From Rugosimonospora africana (GTDB lineage: Bacteria > Actinomycetota > Actinomycetes > Mycobacteriales > Micromonosporaceae), in contig NZ_BONZ01000049.1 in the NCBI RefSeq assembly GCF_016862975.1, forward strand, positions 1 to 64,000: 64,000 bases of DNA, given 5' to 3'. Below the pieces are notes generated by a model. It was not told the origin of the DNA. It made no database searches and worked only from the letters and a program-made list of their open reading frames with translations. Position numbers and translations under genes: made by a program. Positions 53,704-61,701 of the stretch are shown one piece after another. Position 1 is the stretch's first letter, and each line of letters starts with the position of its first letter.

Positions 53704-54786
53704 ATGCCACTTGATCACTACCTCACCCTCGGCCGATCGGGGTTGCGGGTCAGCCCGTTCGCGCTCGGCGCGATGACCTTCGGAGAAGACCCCGGGGGCG
53801 CAGGCTGCAGCGTGGAGGAGTCCGAGAAGATCTTGGCGACCTACCTGGACCTCGGCGGGAACTTCGTCGATACCGCCAACTTCTACACCAACGGCCACTC
53901 GGAGAAGATCCTCGGTGACTTCTTCGCCGCCCGTCCGGGGCGGCGCGAGCACGTGGTACTCGCGTCGAAGTTCTTCACCAACCTGTTTCCGGGCGATCCG
54001 AACGGCGGCGGCGCGGGCCGTACGTCGATCATCGCGCAGCTCGACGAGACGCTGCGCCGCCTGGGGACCGACTACCTCGATCTGTACTGGTTGCACAACT
54101 GGGACCGGTCCACCCCGATCGAGGAGACCATGCGCGCGCTCGATGACCTGGTACGCGCCGGCAAGATCCGCTACCTCGGCTTCTCCAACACGCCGGCCTG
54201 GGTCACCGCTCAGGCGCAGACGATGGCGCTGTTGAAGGGTTGGACCCCGCTGGTCGCGCTGCAGGTCGAGTACTCGCTTCTGGCGCGCACCGTCGAGGGT
54301 GAGCTCGCGCCGCTCGCCCGCGACCAGGGCATGGCGCTGGTGCCGTGGAGCCCGCTGAAGAACGGGTTCCTGTCCGGCAAGTACCGGCGCGGTACGCAGG
54401 TCACGGACTCCGCCCGTACGTCGTTTGTGGGCCACCCCACCGGCGACGAGTTCGTGGTCATCGACGCCGTGACCGCGGTCGCCGATGAACTCGGGACGAC
54501 CCCAGCGGCGGTGTCGTTGGCCTGGCTGCGCGCTCGCGAGGGCACCGTCGTGCCGATCCTCGGCGCCAGGCGCGTCGAGCACCTGGAGAACAATCTCGCC
54601 AGCCTGGAGGTGGCGCTGACCCCGGAACAGGTCCGCCGTTTGGACGAGGTGTCCGAGCCGATCTTGAACTATCCGGCACCGATGCACGGTGCGCTGCGGG
54701 CGATGCTGCAGTTCGGCGGCGCCACGGTCGACGGCGAGGCGTCGGCCGTCTACCCGCCGTTGTTGCAGAGCGGCGTGCGCTACTGA
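53704..54786 (+). CDS. aldo-keto reductase
   Basis: 360-aa TIM-barrel NADPH enzyme. FVDTANFYTNGHSEKILGD carries the Asp-Tyr pair, VVLASKFF the lysine, and YWLHNWDRSTPIEETM the histidine. LGARRVEHLENNLASL near the C-terminus binds the cofactor phosphate. It is of the AKR branch similar to YajO / general stress aldehyde reductases. Divergent from an AraC regulator. Confidence 0.93.
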   Translation: MPLDHYLTLGRSGLRVSPFALGAMTFGEDPGGAGCSVEESEKILATYLDLGGNFVDTANFYTNGHSEKILGDFFAARPGRREHVVLASKFFTNLFPGDPNGGGAGRTSIIAQLDETLRRLGTDYLDLYWLHNWDRSTPIEETMRALDDLVRAGKIRYLGFSNTPAWVTAQAQTMALLKGWTPLVALQVEYSLLARTVEGELAPLARDQGMALVPWSPLKNGFLSGKYRRGTQVTDSARTSFVGHPTGDEFVVIDAVTAVADELGTTPAAVSLAWLRAREGTVVPILGARRVEHLENNLASLEVALTPEQVRRLDEVSEPILNYPAPMHGALRAMLQFGGATVDGEASAVYPPLLQSGVRY

Positions 54787-54801
54787 GCGCTGGCTCCGGT
54801 A

Positions 54802-54821
54802 AGAGCCTGCCAGCAGGCTCT
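54802..54821. repeat. palindrome AGAGCCTG-N4-CAGGCTCT
   Basis: A perfect 8-bp-arm palindrome 15 nt after the aldo-keto reductase stop. Its sequence matches both ends of the 165-bp element at the start of the window (AGAGCCTG at one end, CAGGCTCT at the other), suggesting related elements or a terminator with coincident sequence. Confidence 0.5.
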
Positions 54822-54921
54822 GAGGGCGCCGAAAAGAATCTTGGGCACCGTGTCGATTCCGGGGGCCGCCGCACGACGTACCGGTGAGGAGCGTTCTTGA
54901 CGGTACGGAGGTACGGAGATC

Positions 54922-56499
54922 ATGAGCAGCAGTACAGGCGCGCCGCCGCGGGCCGGGAAGCGGGAGTGGATCGGGCTGGCCGTACTGGCGCTGCCCACCC
55001 TGCTCGTGTCGCTGGACACGTTCGTGATGGTGCTGGCCCTGCCCCGGCTCGCCGCGGGTCTCCACGCCGACAACACCCAGCAACTGTGGATCATGGACAT
55101 CTACGGGTTCATGGTGGCCGGTTTCATGATCACAATGGGTACCGTCGGCGACCGGATCGGCCGGCGGCGGCTGGTGCTCGCCGGTGCGGCCGTGTTCGGT
55201 ACGGCGTCGATCCTGGCCGCGTACGCGAACAGCCCGACGATGCTGATCGGCATCCGGGCCGTCCTGGGCGTGGCCGGCGCCGCGCTGACACCGTCCATCC
55301 TGGCGCTGATCACCAACATGTTCCGTGACCCCGGACAGCGGGCCAGGGCGATCGGCATCTGGGCCGGCTGCTTCACCGTCGGCGCGGTGATCGGCCCGGT
55401 GGTCGGCGGCGCGTTGCTGGACCGCTTCTGGTGGGGCTCGGTGTTCCTGCTGGGGGTACCGGCGATGATCCTGCTCCTGGTGCTCGGTCCGGTACTGCTG
55501 CCGGAGTACCGCAACGCCACGGCCGGCCGGCTGGACGTGCCAAGCGTCGCGCTGTCGCTGGCCGCGATCCTGCCGGTGATCGGCGGCCTGAAGGAGTTGG
55601 CCCAGAACGGCTGGCACGCCAGGCCGGTCGGCCTGGTCGTGGTCGGGCTGGCGGTCGGCGCGGTGTTCGTGCGCCGCCAGCGCCGGCTGGCCGATCCACT
55701 TCTGGACCTGCGGCTGTTCGCCGACCGGGCGTTCGCCAGCCTGCTGGGCAGCATGCTCGGCTACTCGATGCTCGGGGGCGGCACCATGGTCTTCATCGCG
55801 CAGACCTTCCAGTCCGTCGATGGCCTGTCGCCGCTGCGATCCGGTCTGGCGTTGGTGCCGGGCATGTGTGGGGCGATGATCAGCTTCCAGGTCGCGCCGG
55901 TGCTCGGCCGCCGGATCCGTCCGGGCGTGCTGCTGCCGGCCAGCCTGCTTCTCTCGATCGCCGGTCTGCTGTTGATGACCCAGGTGGGTACGTCGGGAGC
56001 CGCGCTGCTGATCGTCGGCTTCGCGGTGAACTCCCTCGGAACCGGGCCGCTGGTGACTCTGGGTACCAACCTGATCGTGGGCTCGGCTCCGCCGGAGCGG
56101 GCCGGTTCGGCGGCGGCGCTCGCGCAGACCGGCAATGAATTCGGGTACGCACTGGGCATCGCGGCACTCGGCAGCGTGATGGCCGCGGTGTACCGCTCCG
56201 ATGCCGCCGCCGGCCTGCCCGCCGGAGCGCCCGCCTCGGCCCGGGACACCCTGCTCGACGCGATGCGAGCGGCGGACGGCCTGCCCGGCCAGCTCGGCGC
56301 GGCGGTGCGCGCCGCGGCACAGCAGGCGTTCGTCCACGGACTGCACACCATCGCCCTGATCAGCGCCGCGCTGCTGGCCGGCATCGCGGTGCTGCTGGCC
56401 GCGACACTCCGGCGGGTACCGGCGATGGGCCAGTCCCCCGCGCAGACTGAGGAGTCCGCGCGAATCGAGGAGCCCGAGCCGGCAGTCCTGGCCGGCTGA
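54922..56499 (+). CDS. MFS multidrug exporter (DHA2, EmrB/QacA-like)
   Basis: 525 aa with 14 predicted membrane segments. The motif after helix 2 is GTVGDRIGRRRLV; helix 5 has the exporter motif C-like stretch (GCFTVGAVIGPVVGGALLD). The DHA2 family exports cationic drugs and antibiotics by proton antiport. The C-terminal acidic tail (QTEESARIEEPEPAVLAG) is unusual only in length. It is followed 41 nt later by a YciI gene. Confidence 0.92.
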   Translation: MSSSTGAPPRAGKREWIGLAVLALPTLLVSLDTFVMVLALPRLAAGLHADNTQQLWIMDIYGFMVAGFMITMGTVGDRIGRRRLVLAGAAVFGTASILAAYANSPTMLIGIRAVLGVAGAALTPSILALITNMFRDPGQRARAIGIWAGCFTVGAVIGPVVGGALLDRFWWGSVFLLGVPAMILLLVLGPVLLPEYRNATAGRLDVPSVALSLAAILPVIGGLKELAQNGWHARPVGLVVVGLAVGAVFVRRQRRLADPLLDLRLFADRAFASLLGSMLGYSMLGGGTMVFIAQTFQSVDGLSPLRSGLALVPGMCGAMISFQVAPVLGRRIRPGVLLPASLLLSIAGLLLMTQVGTSGAALLIVGFAVNSLGTGPLVTLGTNLIVGSAPPERAGSAAALAQTGNEFGYALGIAALGSVMAAVYRSDAAAGLPAGAPASARDTLLDAMRAADGLPGQLGAAVRAAAQQAFVHGLHTIALISAALLAGIAVLLAATLRRVPAMGQSPAQTEESARIEEPEPAVLAG

Positions 56500-56540
56500 C
56501 TACCACGCAGATCCAACCGAACAACTCGAAGGGAACAACC

Positions 56541-56870
56541 ATGCCCCAGTACGCGATTCTCATCTACACGCCGGCCCCGGGCGACGTGGCGGACATGCCT
56601 CCGGAGGAACAGGAGGCGCACATGCGGCACGCGGAGGAGGCCGAGCGCCTCGGCGGGAAGGTCGTGCAGGGCTTCGCACTGCAGCCGAGTACGGGGGCGA
56701 TGGCGGTACGCGGCACCCGCGTCATCGACGGCCCGTTCACCGAGGCGAAGGAGGTCATCGCCGGGTTCTACATCCTGCAGGCCCGGGATCCCGAGCACGC
56801 GCTGGAGATCGCCAAGCGCAACCCGGCCACCTGGCGCGGTGGCGTCGAGGTCCGGGCGCTGCTGGAGTGA
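56541..56870 (+). CDS. YciI-family protein
   Basis: 109 aa; a ferredoxin-like fold protein. The DGPFTEAKEVIAGFYIL stretch and the HAEEAERLGGKVVQG helix are the YCII/DGPF signature. This group is often encoded beside ECF sigma factors; here the neighbour is an MFS exporter, and the sigma factor in the window lies 5 kb away. Function unknown. Confidence 0.9.
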   Translation: MPQYAILIYTPAPGDVADMPPEEQEAHMRHAEEAERLGGKVVQGFALQPSTGAMAVRGTRVIDGPFTEAKEVIAGFYILQARDPEHALEIAKRNPATWRGGVEVRALLE

Positions 56871-56896
56871 CCGGCCCGCGATGCTCGAACCGAGGA

Positions 56897-58666
56897 TCAG
56901 AGGTCCAGCACCAGATCCGTCTCGGGCCGTGCGCAGCAGACGAGCACCGTGCCGGGTGCGGCGGGCTCCAGCGGCTCCGGCCCGTACCGGACAGTGCCGG
57001 AAAGCGCCGGGGTCTGGCAGGTGTGGCAGACCCCGGACCGGCAGGACCAGCGCGTCGGTACGTCGCACGCTTCGGCGAACTCGAGGACGCTGCCGTACTC
57101 GTCGCTCCACGGCACGGTGAGTCCGCTGCGGGTGAAGGTGATCCGGGGTCCGTTGCCGGCGGCTCCCGCCGGCGGGTGCGGGTCGGCGCGGGCGACGCGG
57201 GTGAGCCCGGGGTTGATGGCCGGCAGTGCGCCGAACAGTTCACTGTGGACACGATCGGGTTCCAGCCCGACCTTCACGAGCGCCTCGCGCATCGCGGTCA
57301 TGAACCGGTCCGGCCCGCACAGGTAGGCCGTCGCGGTGGCGGGCAGGCCGAGCGCGGCCAGCGTCTCGTGGTTGAGCCGGCCCGGCCCGGCCGCCGGTGA
57401 CGGGCTCGCCGCCGGGTCCGGGCTCGCCGCCGGGTCCGGGGCGGTGTAGTAGACGTGTTCCCGGGCGTTGGCGAGGCCGTCCAGGAGTCGATGCGCCTCG
57501 GCGGCGAAGGCATGCTCGGCGGCCGACCGGGCGGTGTGCAGCCACCACACCTCGCGAGCGGTGCCGGACGTGGCGAGTGCGTGCAGCATCGCGAGGACCG
57601 GGGTCACTCCGATGCCGGCGGACAGCAGGATCACCGGAGTGGCGTCGTTGTCGTCGGGCAGGACGAAGTCGCCGCGCGGGGCGGCGACCTCCAGCGCGGC
57701 GCCGGCACGCAGGTGGGCGTGGAGGTAGTCGCTGACCACGCCGCGGGTCTCGCGTTTGACGCTGATGCGGTACTCACGATCCGACGGCGCGGCGGACAGC
57801 GAGTAGCTGCGTACCGGCGCCGGGTCGCCGGCACCGGTGACGCGGAGGGTGAGGTACTGGCCGGGCCGGGACCGGGGGAGTGGAGCGTTGTCGGGGGCCG
57901 CCAGGTAGATCGACGTGACGGTCGGGGTCTCGGGTACGACCCGTGCGACGCGCAGCGGTAGGAAGCCGGACCAGCCGCCGGGTTCGACGCCGGTCGGTGG
58001 TGCGGTGCCGGGTGTCCCGGACTCGGCGGCGTCCAGCAGGTCGTGGAACGATCCCTGCCACCCCGGGCTCAGCGCCGGAATGTCCACGGCCCTGCGGAGC
58101 AGGTCGGTGTCGCGATCGGGCAGGTACAGCAGGGCGTCGACGGCGGCGACGCTCAACCGGTGCCGGCCTACCCGGGTACGGACGATCTGGTCACCGGCCT
58201 GGACGTGGCCTTCCGTGATGACCCGGAGGTAGAAGCCCGGCCGGTGGTGCTTGACCAGCAGCGCGGGCATCTCGGGCTCGCCCAGCCGCATCCCGACCCG
58301 GAAACAGGTGACCCGTGGCTGGCTGACCTCGAACTCGGCATCGCCGATGCGGAAGCGGTCACCGATGTGCACCTCGTCGTCGGGCAGGCCGTCGACCGTG
58401 AAGTTTTCGCCGAACTGGCCGTATTCGAGGTCGTCCCGGCCGAGCCGCTGGCGCCAGAAGTCGTAGGACTCCCGCTGGTAGACGAGCACGGCGCGCATCT
58501 CGCCGCCGTGACCGTTCAGGTCGCCCTGCCCGTCGCCGTCGACGTTGAGCGTGCGTACCATGCGCGGGCCGTCGACCGGGTACTTGAAGATGCCGGTGTG
58601 AACGGTTCTGCCTTGCCAGGAAACGTCTCTGGGCATGCCGACGTTGAGCGACAGCAAGCGGGCCAC
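56897..58666 (-). CDS. MOSC - flavin reductase - 2Fe-2S ferredoxin fusion
   Basis: 589 aa. Residues 1-165 form a YiiM-like MOSC domain (LNVDGDGQGDLNGHGG, YGQFGENFTVDGLPDD, PRVTCFRVGMRLG with the candidate molybdenum-binding cysteine). A ferredoxin-reductase-like module follows (RSYSLSAAPSDREYRISVKR for flavin; ILLSAGIGVTPVLAMLHAL for NAD(P)), then a plant-type 2Fe-2S domain (CDVPTRWSCRSGVCHTCQTP, with the fourth cysteine in VLVCCARPE). The linker contains PDPAAS repeats. It combines a molybdenum-cofactor reductase with its own electron chain. It ends 26 nt from YciI. Confidence 0.93.
   Translation of the reverse strand: MARLLSLNVGMPRDVSWQGRTVHTGIFKYPVDGPRMVRTLNVDGDGQGDLNGHGGEMRAVLVYQRESYDFWRQRLGRDDLEYGQFGENFTVDGLPDDEVHIGDRFRIGDAEFEVSQPRVTCFRVGMRLGEPEMPALLVKHHRPGFYLRVITEGHVQAGDQIVRTRVGRHRLSVAAVDALLYLPDRDTDLLRRAVDIPALSPGWQGSFHDLLDAAESGTPGTAPPTGVEPGGWSGFLPLRVARVVPETPTVTSIYLAAPDNAPLPRSRPGQYLTLRVTGAGDPAPVRSYSLSAAPSDREYRISVKRETRGVVSDYLHAHLRAGAALEVAAPRGDFVLPDDNDATPVILLSAGIGVTPVLAMLHALATSGTAREVWWLHTARSAAEHAFAAEAHRLLDGLANAREHVYYTAPDPAASPDPAASPSPAAGPGRLNHETLAALGLPATATAYLCGPDRFMTAMREALVKVGLEPDRVHSELFGALPAINPGLTRVARADPHPPAGAAGNGPRITFTRSGLTVPWSDEYGSVLEFAEACDVPTRWSCRSGVCHTCQTPALSGTVRYGPEPLEPAAPGTVLVCCARPETDLVLDL
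57402..57437. repeat. 18-bp tandem repeat in the MOSC-fusion linker
   Basis: GGGCTCGCCGCCGGGTCC occurs twice in tandem (57402-57419 and 57420-57437), encoding repeated PDPAAS residues in the reductase domain surface loop. Confidence 0.75.
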
Positions 58667-58679
58667 GGTGGTGTCTTCC

Positions 58680-59198
58680 TCAATCGGTCTGGGTCTGGCG
58701 GGTGCGCTGGTAGTGCCGCCGCGCCTTCATGCGGTTGCCGCAGATCGCCATCGAGCACCAGCGGGCGCTGTTCGGCTTGCTGTGGTCGATCAGGAACAGC
58801 CGGCAGTCCGGGTTGGCGCACGGGCGCAGGCGCCCGGGGTTGGAAACCCGCAGCGCGTCCCAGGCGAGTACGGCCCTGGCCGCCGCGGAGCGGCCGGTGG
58901 GTACGTCGAGGGTCCAGGTGAGCCCGTCGCCGACCGGGGACGGCCGGTAGCTCACGCCGTCGACGAAGCGCGCGACCGAGGCCGGTGCCGCCCCTTCGCG
59001 CACGATGCCCTGCAGCGCCGCGCGTACGTCGAGCAGCGCCCGCCATTCGTCCTCGGAGTCCGGTTGGCCATGAGCGGCCAGCCAACCCTTGCCCGCCTTG
59101 GCATCGGCCAACTCGTCGCGGGGTGACCCGTCGATCACGGGCGTGGTGTTCAGCAGGTCGAGCAGCAGGGTTTCGTCGGTTTCGATCATGGCTGACAT
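58680..59198 (-). CDS. CGNR zinc-finger regulator
   Basis: 172 aa. The conserved C-terminal zinc finger is CANPDCRLFLIDHSKPNSARWCSMAICGNRMKARRHY, shown split as CANPDCRLFLID and CSMAICGNRMKARRHY: the CxxxxC and the CGNR motif are intact. The N-terminal ABATE-like helical domain binds an unknown ligand. The start at 59198 has GGAGG 4 nt upstream; a second ATG at 59189 lies further off. The divergent gap to the DUF427 gene holds repeated motifs and a palindrome, suggesting control of that operon. Confidence 0.9.
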   Translation of the reverse strand: MSAMIETDETLLLDLLNTTPVIDGSPRDELADAKAGKGWLAAHGQPDSEDEWRALLDVRAALQGIVREGAAPASVARFVDGVSYRPSPVGDGLTWTLDVPTGRSAAARAVLAWDALRVSNPGRLRPCANPDCRLFLIDHSKPNSARWCSMAICGNRMKARRHYQRTRQTQTD

Positions 59199-59278
59199 CT
59201 AACCTCCAAACTCACACTTGACAGGTTACATCATCGCATGATGTGGTCTAACCACCAAACGAGATTTTGAGAGTTAGA
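59198..59278. promoter_or_regulatory. CGNR/DUF427 intergenic operator array
   Basis: TCTAACC(T/A)CCAAAC occurs at 59198-59211 and 59247-59260 in direct orientation; a degenerate inverted copy (10 of 14 matching) is at 59265-59278. Between them lies a perfect palindrome ACATCAT-CGC-ATGATGT (59228-59244). The first copy overlaps the CGNR ribosome site, so part of it may be coincidental. Confidence 0.5.
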
Positions 59279-59314
59279 CGGTCGACCTCGGGTCGGTGAC
59301 AGAAGGGAAGGGTC

Positions 59315-60247
59315 ATGGGTCTGGCATGGCAGCAGGGGCCGCTGGCGACCCGTTCGGTCGGGCAGTTCCTGGTGGCCGAGCCGCTCCCCGAGCGGCTGCT
59401 GTTCGCGGAGCCGCTGCGCCGGCGGATGCGGGTGCGGTTCGGCGACCAGTGGGTGGCCGACAGCGAAGATGTCGTGCTGCTGCACGAACCGGGCCACTAC
59501 CCGGTGGCGTACTTCCCGCTGGCCGAGGTGCGTCCCGGTGTCCTGGTGCCGGAGGAGCGCACCACGACCCACCGGGAACTCGGGCCGACGGCGTGGTTCA
59601 CCGTCCGCGCCGGTGACGCGCGGGCACAACGGGCCGGCGACGCGGGGGCGCAACGGGCCGGCGGCGCGCAGGCACAACGGGCCGGCGGCGCGCAGGCACA
59701 ACGGGCCGCCTGGCAGTACACCGACCTCCCGGAGCACGCGGCCGTCCTGCGGGACCGGGTCGCGTTCGCGTGGCGCGCGATGGACGCCTTCTACGAGGAG
59801 GACGACCGCATCGTGGGCCACGCGGCCGACATGTACCACCGCAACGACATCCGCCACAGCTCACGGCACCTGGTCGTGCGTGACGGGGACCGGATCGTCG
59901 CCGAGACACACCGCCCGGTGGTGCTCTACGAGTCGGGCTTCGCCCCGCGCTGGTACGTGCCCCGCGAAGACGTCGACTCCTCGGCGCTGGCGCCGGTCGA
60001 CGGGCAGACCTTCTGCCCGTACAAGGGCCTGGCCAGCTACTACGACATCGGGCAGCGCAAGCGCGCCGCCTGGTCCTACCTCGAGGCGTGGCCCGAGGTG
60101 GCGCGGGTGTCCGGGTTCGTGTCGTTCGAGCCGGACCTCATCGACGTGCACCTCGACGGCACCAAGTTGGCCCTGGAGTCGGGCCAAGCCGTGACGCCGC
60201 ACGGAATCGACCGGGGACTCGACCCGGACGAACTGCTCCGGCGCTGA
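59315..60247 (+). CDS. tandem DUF427 protein with internal repeat
   Basis: 310 aa. Two DUF427 domains: residues 15-95 (LLFAEPLRRRMRVRFGDQWV) and about 150-300 (HLVVRDGDRIVAETHRPVVL, CPYKGLASYYDI, SYLEAWPEVARVSGFVSFEP). Between them lies a run of four eight-residue repeats (GDARAQRA-type) encoded by a 24-bp tandem repeat. DUF427 proteins are small and of unknown function. It is first in an operon with an SDR-like, a short ORF and a VOC gene. Confidence 0.88.
   Translation: MGLAWQQGPLATRSVGQFLVAEPLPERLLFAEPLRRRMRVRFGDQWVADSEDVVLLHEPGHYPVAYFPLAEVRPGVLVPEERTTTHRELGPTAWFTVRAGDARAQRAGDAGAQRAGGAQAQRAGGAQAQRAAWQYTDLPEHAAVLRDRVAFAWRAMDAFYEEDDRIVGHAADMYHRNDIRHSSRHLVVRDGDRIVAETHRPVVLYESGFAPRWYVPREDVDSSALAPVDGQTFCPYKGLASYYDIGQRKRAAWSYLEAWPEVARVSGFVSFEPDLIDVHLDGTKLALESGQAVTPHGIDRGLDPDELLRR
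59612..59707 (+). repeat. 24-bp tandem repeat, four copies, in the DUF427 gene
   Basis: Copies begin at 59612, 59636, 59660 and 59684; the last two are identical and all share CAACGGGCC. They encode GDARAQRA, GDAGAQRA and two GGAQAQRA units between the DUF427 domains. Length polymorphism is likely. Confidence 0.9.
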
Positions 60248-60278
60248 CCACACCACACGATACGAACGGAGAATCCTC

Positions 60279-60995
60279 ATGCCCGCGTCCCTCAACGGCC
60301 GTACCGTCCTGGTCATCGGTCGCCCCAGCGGCATCGCCCGCGCGGTCGCCCTGTCCATCCGGAAGGCCGGCGGCAGCGTGGTCGTGGCCGGACGCGACCA
60401 GCAGGCACTCGCGGCGGCCTACGACGACCCCGCTATCCGCGCCGAACGGGTCGACCTCACCGACGAGGCCAGCATCGCTGCCCTGGCCGAGCGACTCGGC
60501 CGGGTCGACCATGTCGTGTCGACCGCGTCGGCCCGGGCCCGCGGCGCCGTGGGAGACCTCGACCACGACACCGTGCTGATGTCCTTCAGCGTCAAGGTCG
60601 TCGGGCCGATGTTCCTGGCCAAGCACTTCGCGCCGCGCATGCCCGCGGACGGATCCTTCGTCCTGTTCTCCGGTTCGTCCGCGCGCAAGCCGGCGGCCGG
60701 CATGCTCGCCGTCGGCGCGACCAACGCAGCCGTCGACGTGGTGACCCGCACCCTCGCGGTCGAACTGGCCCCGATCCGGGTCAACGCGATCTCCCCTGGC
60801 ACCGTCGACACCGGCGCCTACGACGGCCTCGGCGAGGCGAGGAAGGCCGAGCTGTTCACCGCCCGTCAGGCGGGCAACCCCGCGCGCCGCATCGGCAACT
60901 CCGATGACATCGCCGACGCCGTGATGTTCGCGCTGACCAACACCTTCATGACCGGCGTCTCGCTCAGCATCGACGGCGGCGAACCCCTCGTCTAG
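60279..60995 (+). CDS. divergent SDR-fold protein lacking catalytic Tyr and Lys
   Basis: 238 aa with the SDR fold: the cofactor loop is VIGRPSGIARAV instead of TGxxxGIG, and the terminal VRRIGNSDDIADAVMFALTN-like region is present as NPARRIGNSDDIADAVMF. At the place of YxxxK the sequence is VGATN (Val145, Asn149), so the classical proton-relay residues are absent. It may be an NADP-binding or non-redox protein. It lies in the DUF427 operon, 32 nt downstream. Confidence 0.85.
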   Translation: MPASLNGRTVLVIGRPSGIARAVALSIRKAGGSVVVAGRDQQALAAAYDDPAIRAERVDLTDEASIAALAERLGRVDHVVSTASARARGAVGDLDHDTVLMSFSVKVVGPMFLAKHFAPRMPADGSFVLFSGSSARKPAAGMLAVGATNAAVDVVTRTLAVELAPIRVNAISPGTVDTGAYDGLGEARKAELFTARQAGNPARRIGNSDDIADAVMFALTNTFMTGVSLSIDGGEPLV

Positions 60996-60997
60996 GA

Positions 60998-61183
60998 ATG
61001 GAGAAATCAGTGAACAACCCAGGCTCGGCCAGTTCCCCACTGATCGATTCGACCGCGAGGCTGACTCCGGCGCTCGGTCTGGTACCGGCCATCTACGTTC
61101 CCGCCACGCCCGCGCCGTCCGTCGCCCGTGCGGTCGGCCGAATCCTTCAGCGGGTGGCCCATCGATTCGGGATCGGTGCCTGA
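60998..61183 (+). CDS. small hypothetical protein
   Basis: 61 aa from ATG 60998 (57 aa from GTG 61010, which has GGAG in front). It starts 2 nt after the SDR stop, and its stop overlaps the start of the VOC gene (TGATG), so it is probably translated as part of the operon. Composition is Pro/Ala-rich with a basic C-terminal helix (SVARAVGRILQRVAHRFG). No family recognised. Confidence 0.45.
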   Translation: MEKSVNNPGSASSPLIDSTARLTPALGLVPAIYVPATPAPSVARAVGRILQRVAHRFGIGA

Positions 61184-61614
61184 TGGAGTACCGCGTCGAA
61201 GTCATCACGCTGCCTGTCAGCGATGTCGACCGAGCGGTGCGGTTCTACACCGAACAGGCCGGCTTCGTCCTGGATGTCGACTACCGGCCCCACAGCGAAT
61301 TCCGCGTCGTGCAGCTGACTCCGCCGGGATCGTCGTGTTCGGTCCAGTTCGGCGTCGGACTCACCGACGCGACACCGGGATCCGTCCGTACCACCTGTCT
61401 GGTCGTGACCGATATCGAGGCCGCGCACCGCGAGCTGACCGGGCGCGGGCTGGCGGTCGGCCCGATCCGGCACAAGACCTCGGTCGGTGACTGGCAGGGC
61501 GACTACGCGCCCGGAGCCGACCCGGACCGGCGCGACTACGCTAGCTTCATCGACTTCGCGGACCCGGACGGCAACACCTGGACCGTGCAGGAGCGCGGGT
61601 TCGCCCGCGCCTGA
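61183..61614 (+). CDS. VOC-family (glyoxalase-like) protein
   Basis: 143 aa; two betaalphabetabetabeta modules: VEVITLPVSDVDRAVRFYTE and TTCLVVTDIEAAHRELTGRG, ending FIDFADPDGNTWTVQERG. Candidate metal ligands include Glu near the end (VQERG), but the usual first histidine is replaced (VEVITLPV), so classic glyoxalase chemistry is uncertain. The start ATG 61183 overlaps the preceding small ORF. Confidence 0.9.
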   Translation: MEYRVEVITLPVSDVDRAVRFYTEQAGFVLDVDYRPHSEFRVVQLTPPGSSCSVQFGVGLTDATPGSVRTTCLVVTDIEAAHRELTGRGLAVGPIRHKTSVGDWQGDYAPGADPDRRDYASFIDFADPDGNTWTVQERGFARA

Positions 61615-61701
61615 CGGGCGACCGCGGCGCACCGATTCCTTTTCCGTCCCGCCGAGGTCTGCACGGTAAGAATGTGACGACGCGATCGGGAGGATTGCCG
61701 G

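Noticed and set aside
59612-59707. Possible CRISPR-like array
   Set aside because: The units are directly adjacent with no spacers and keep the reading frame; it is a coding tandem repeat.
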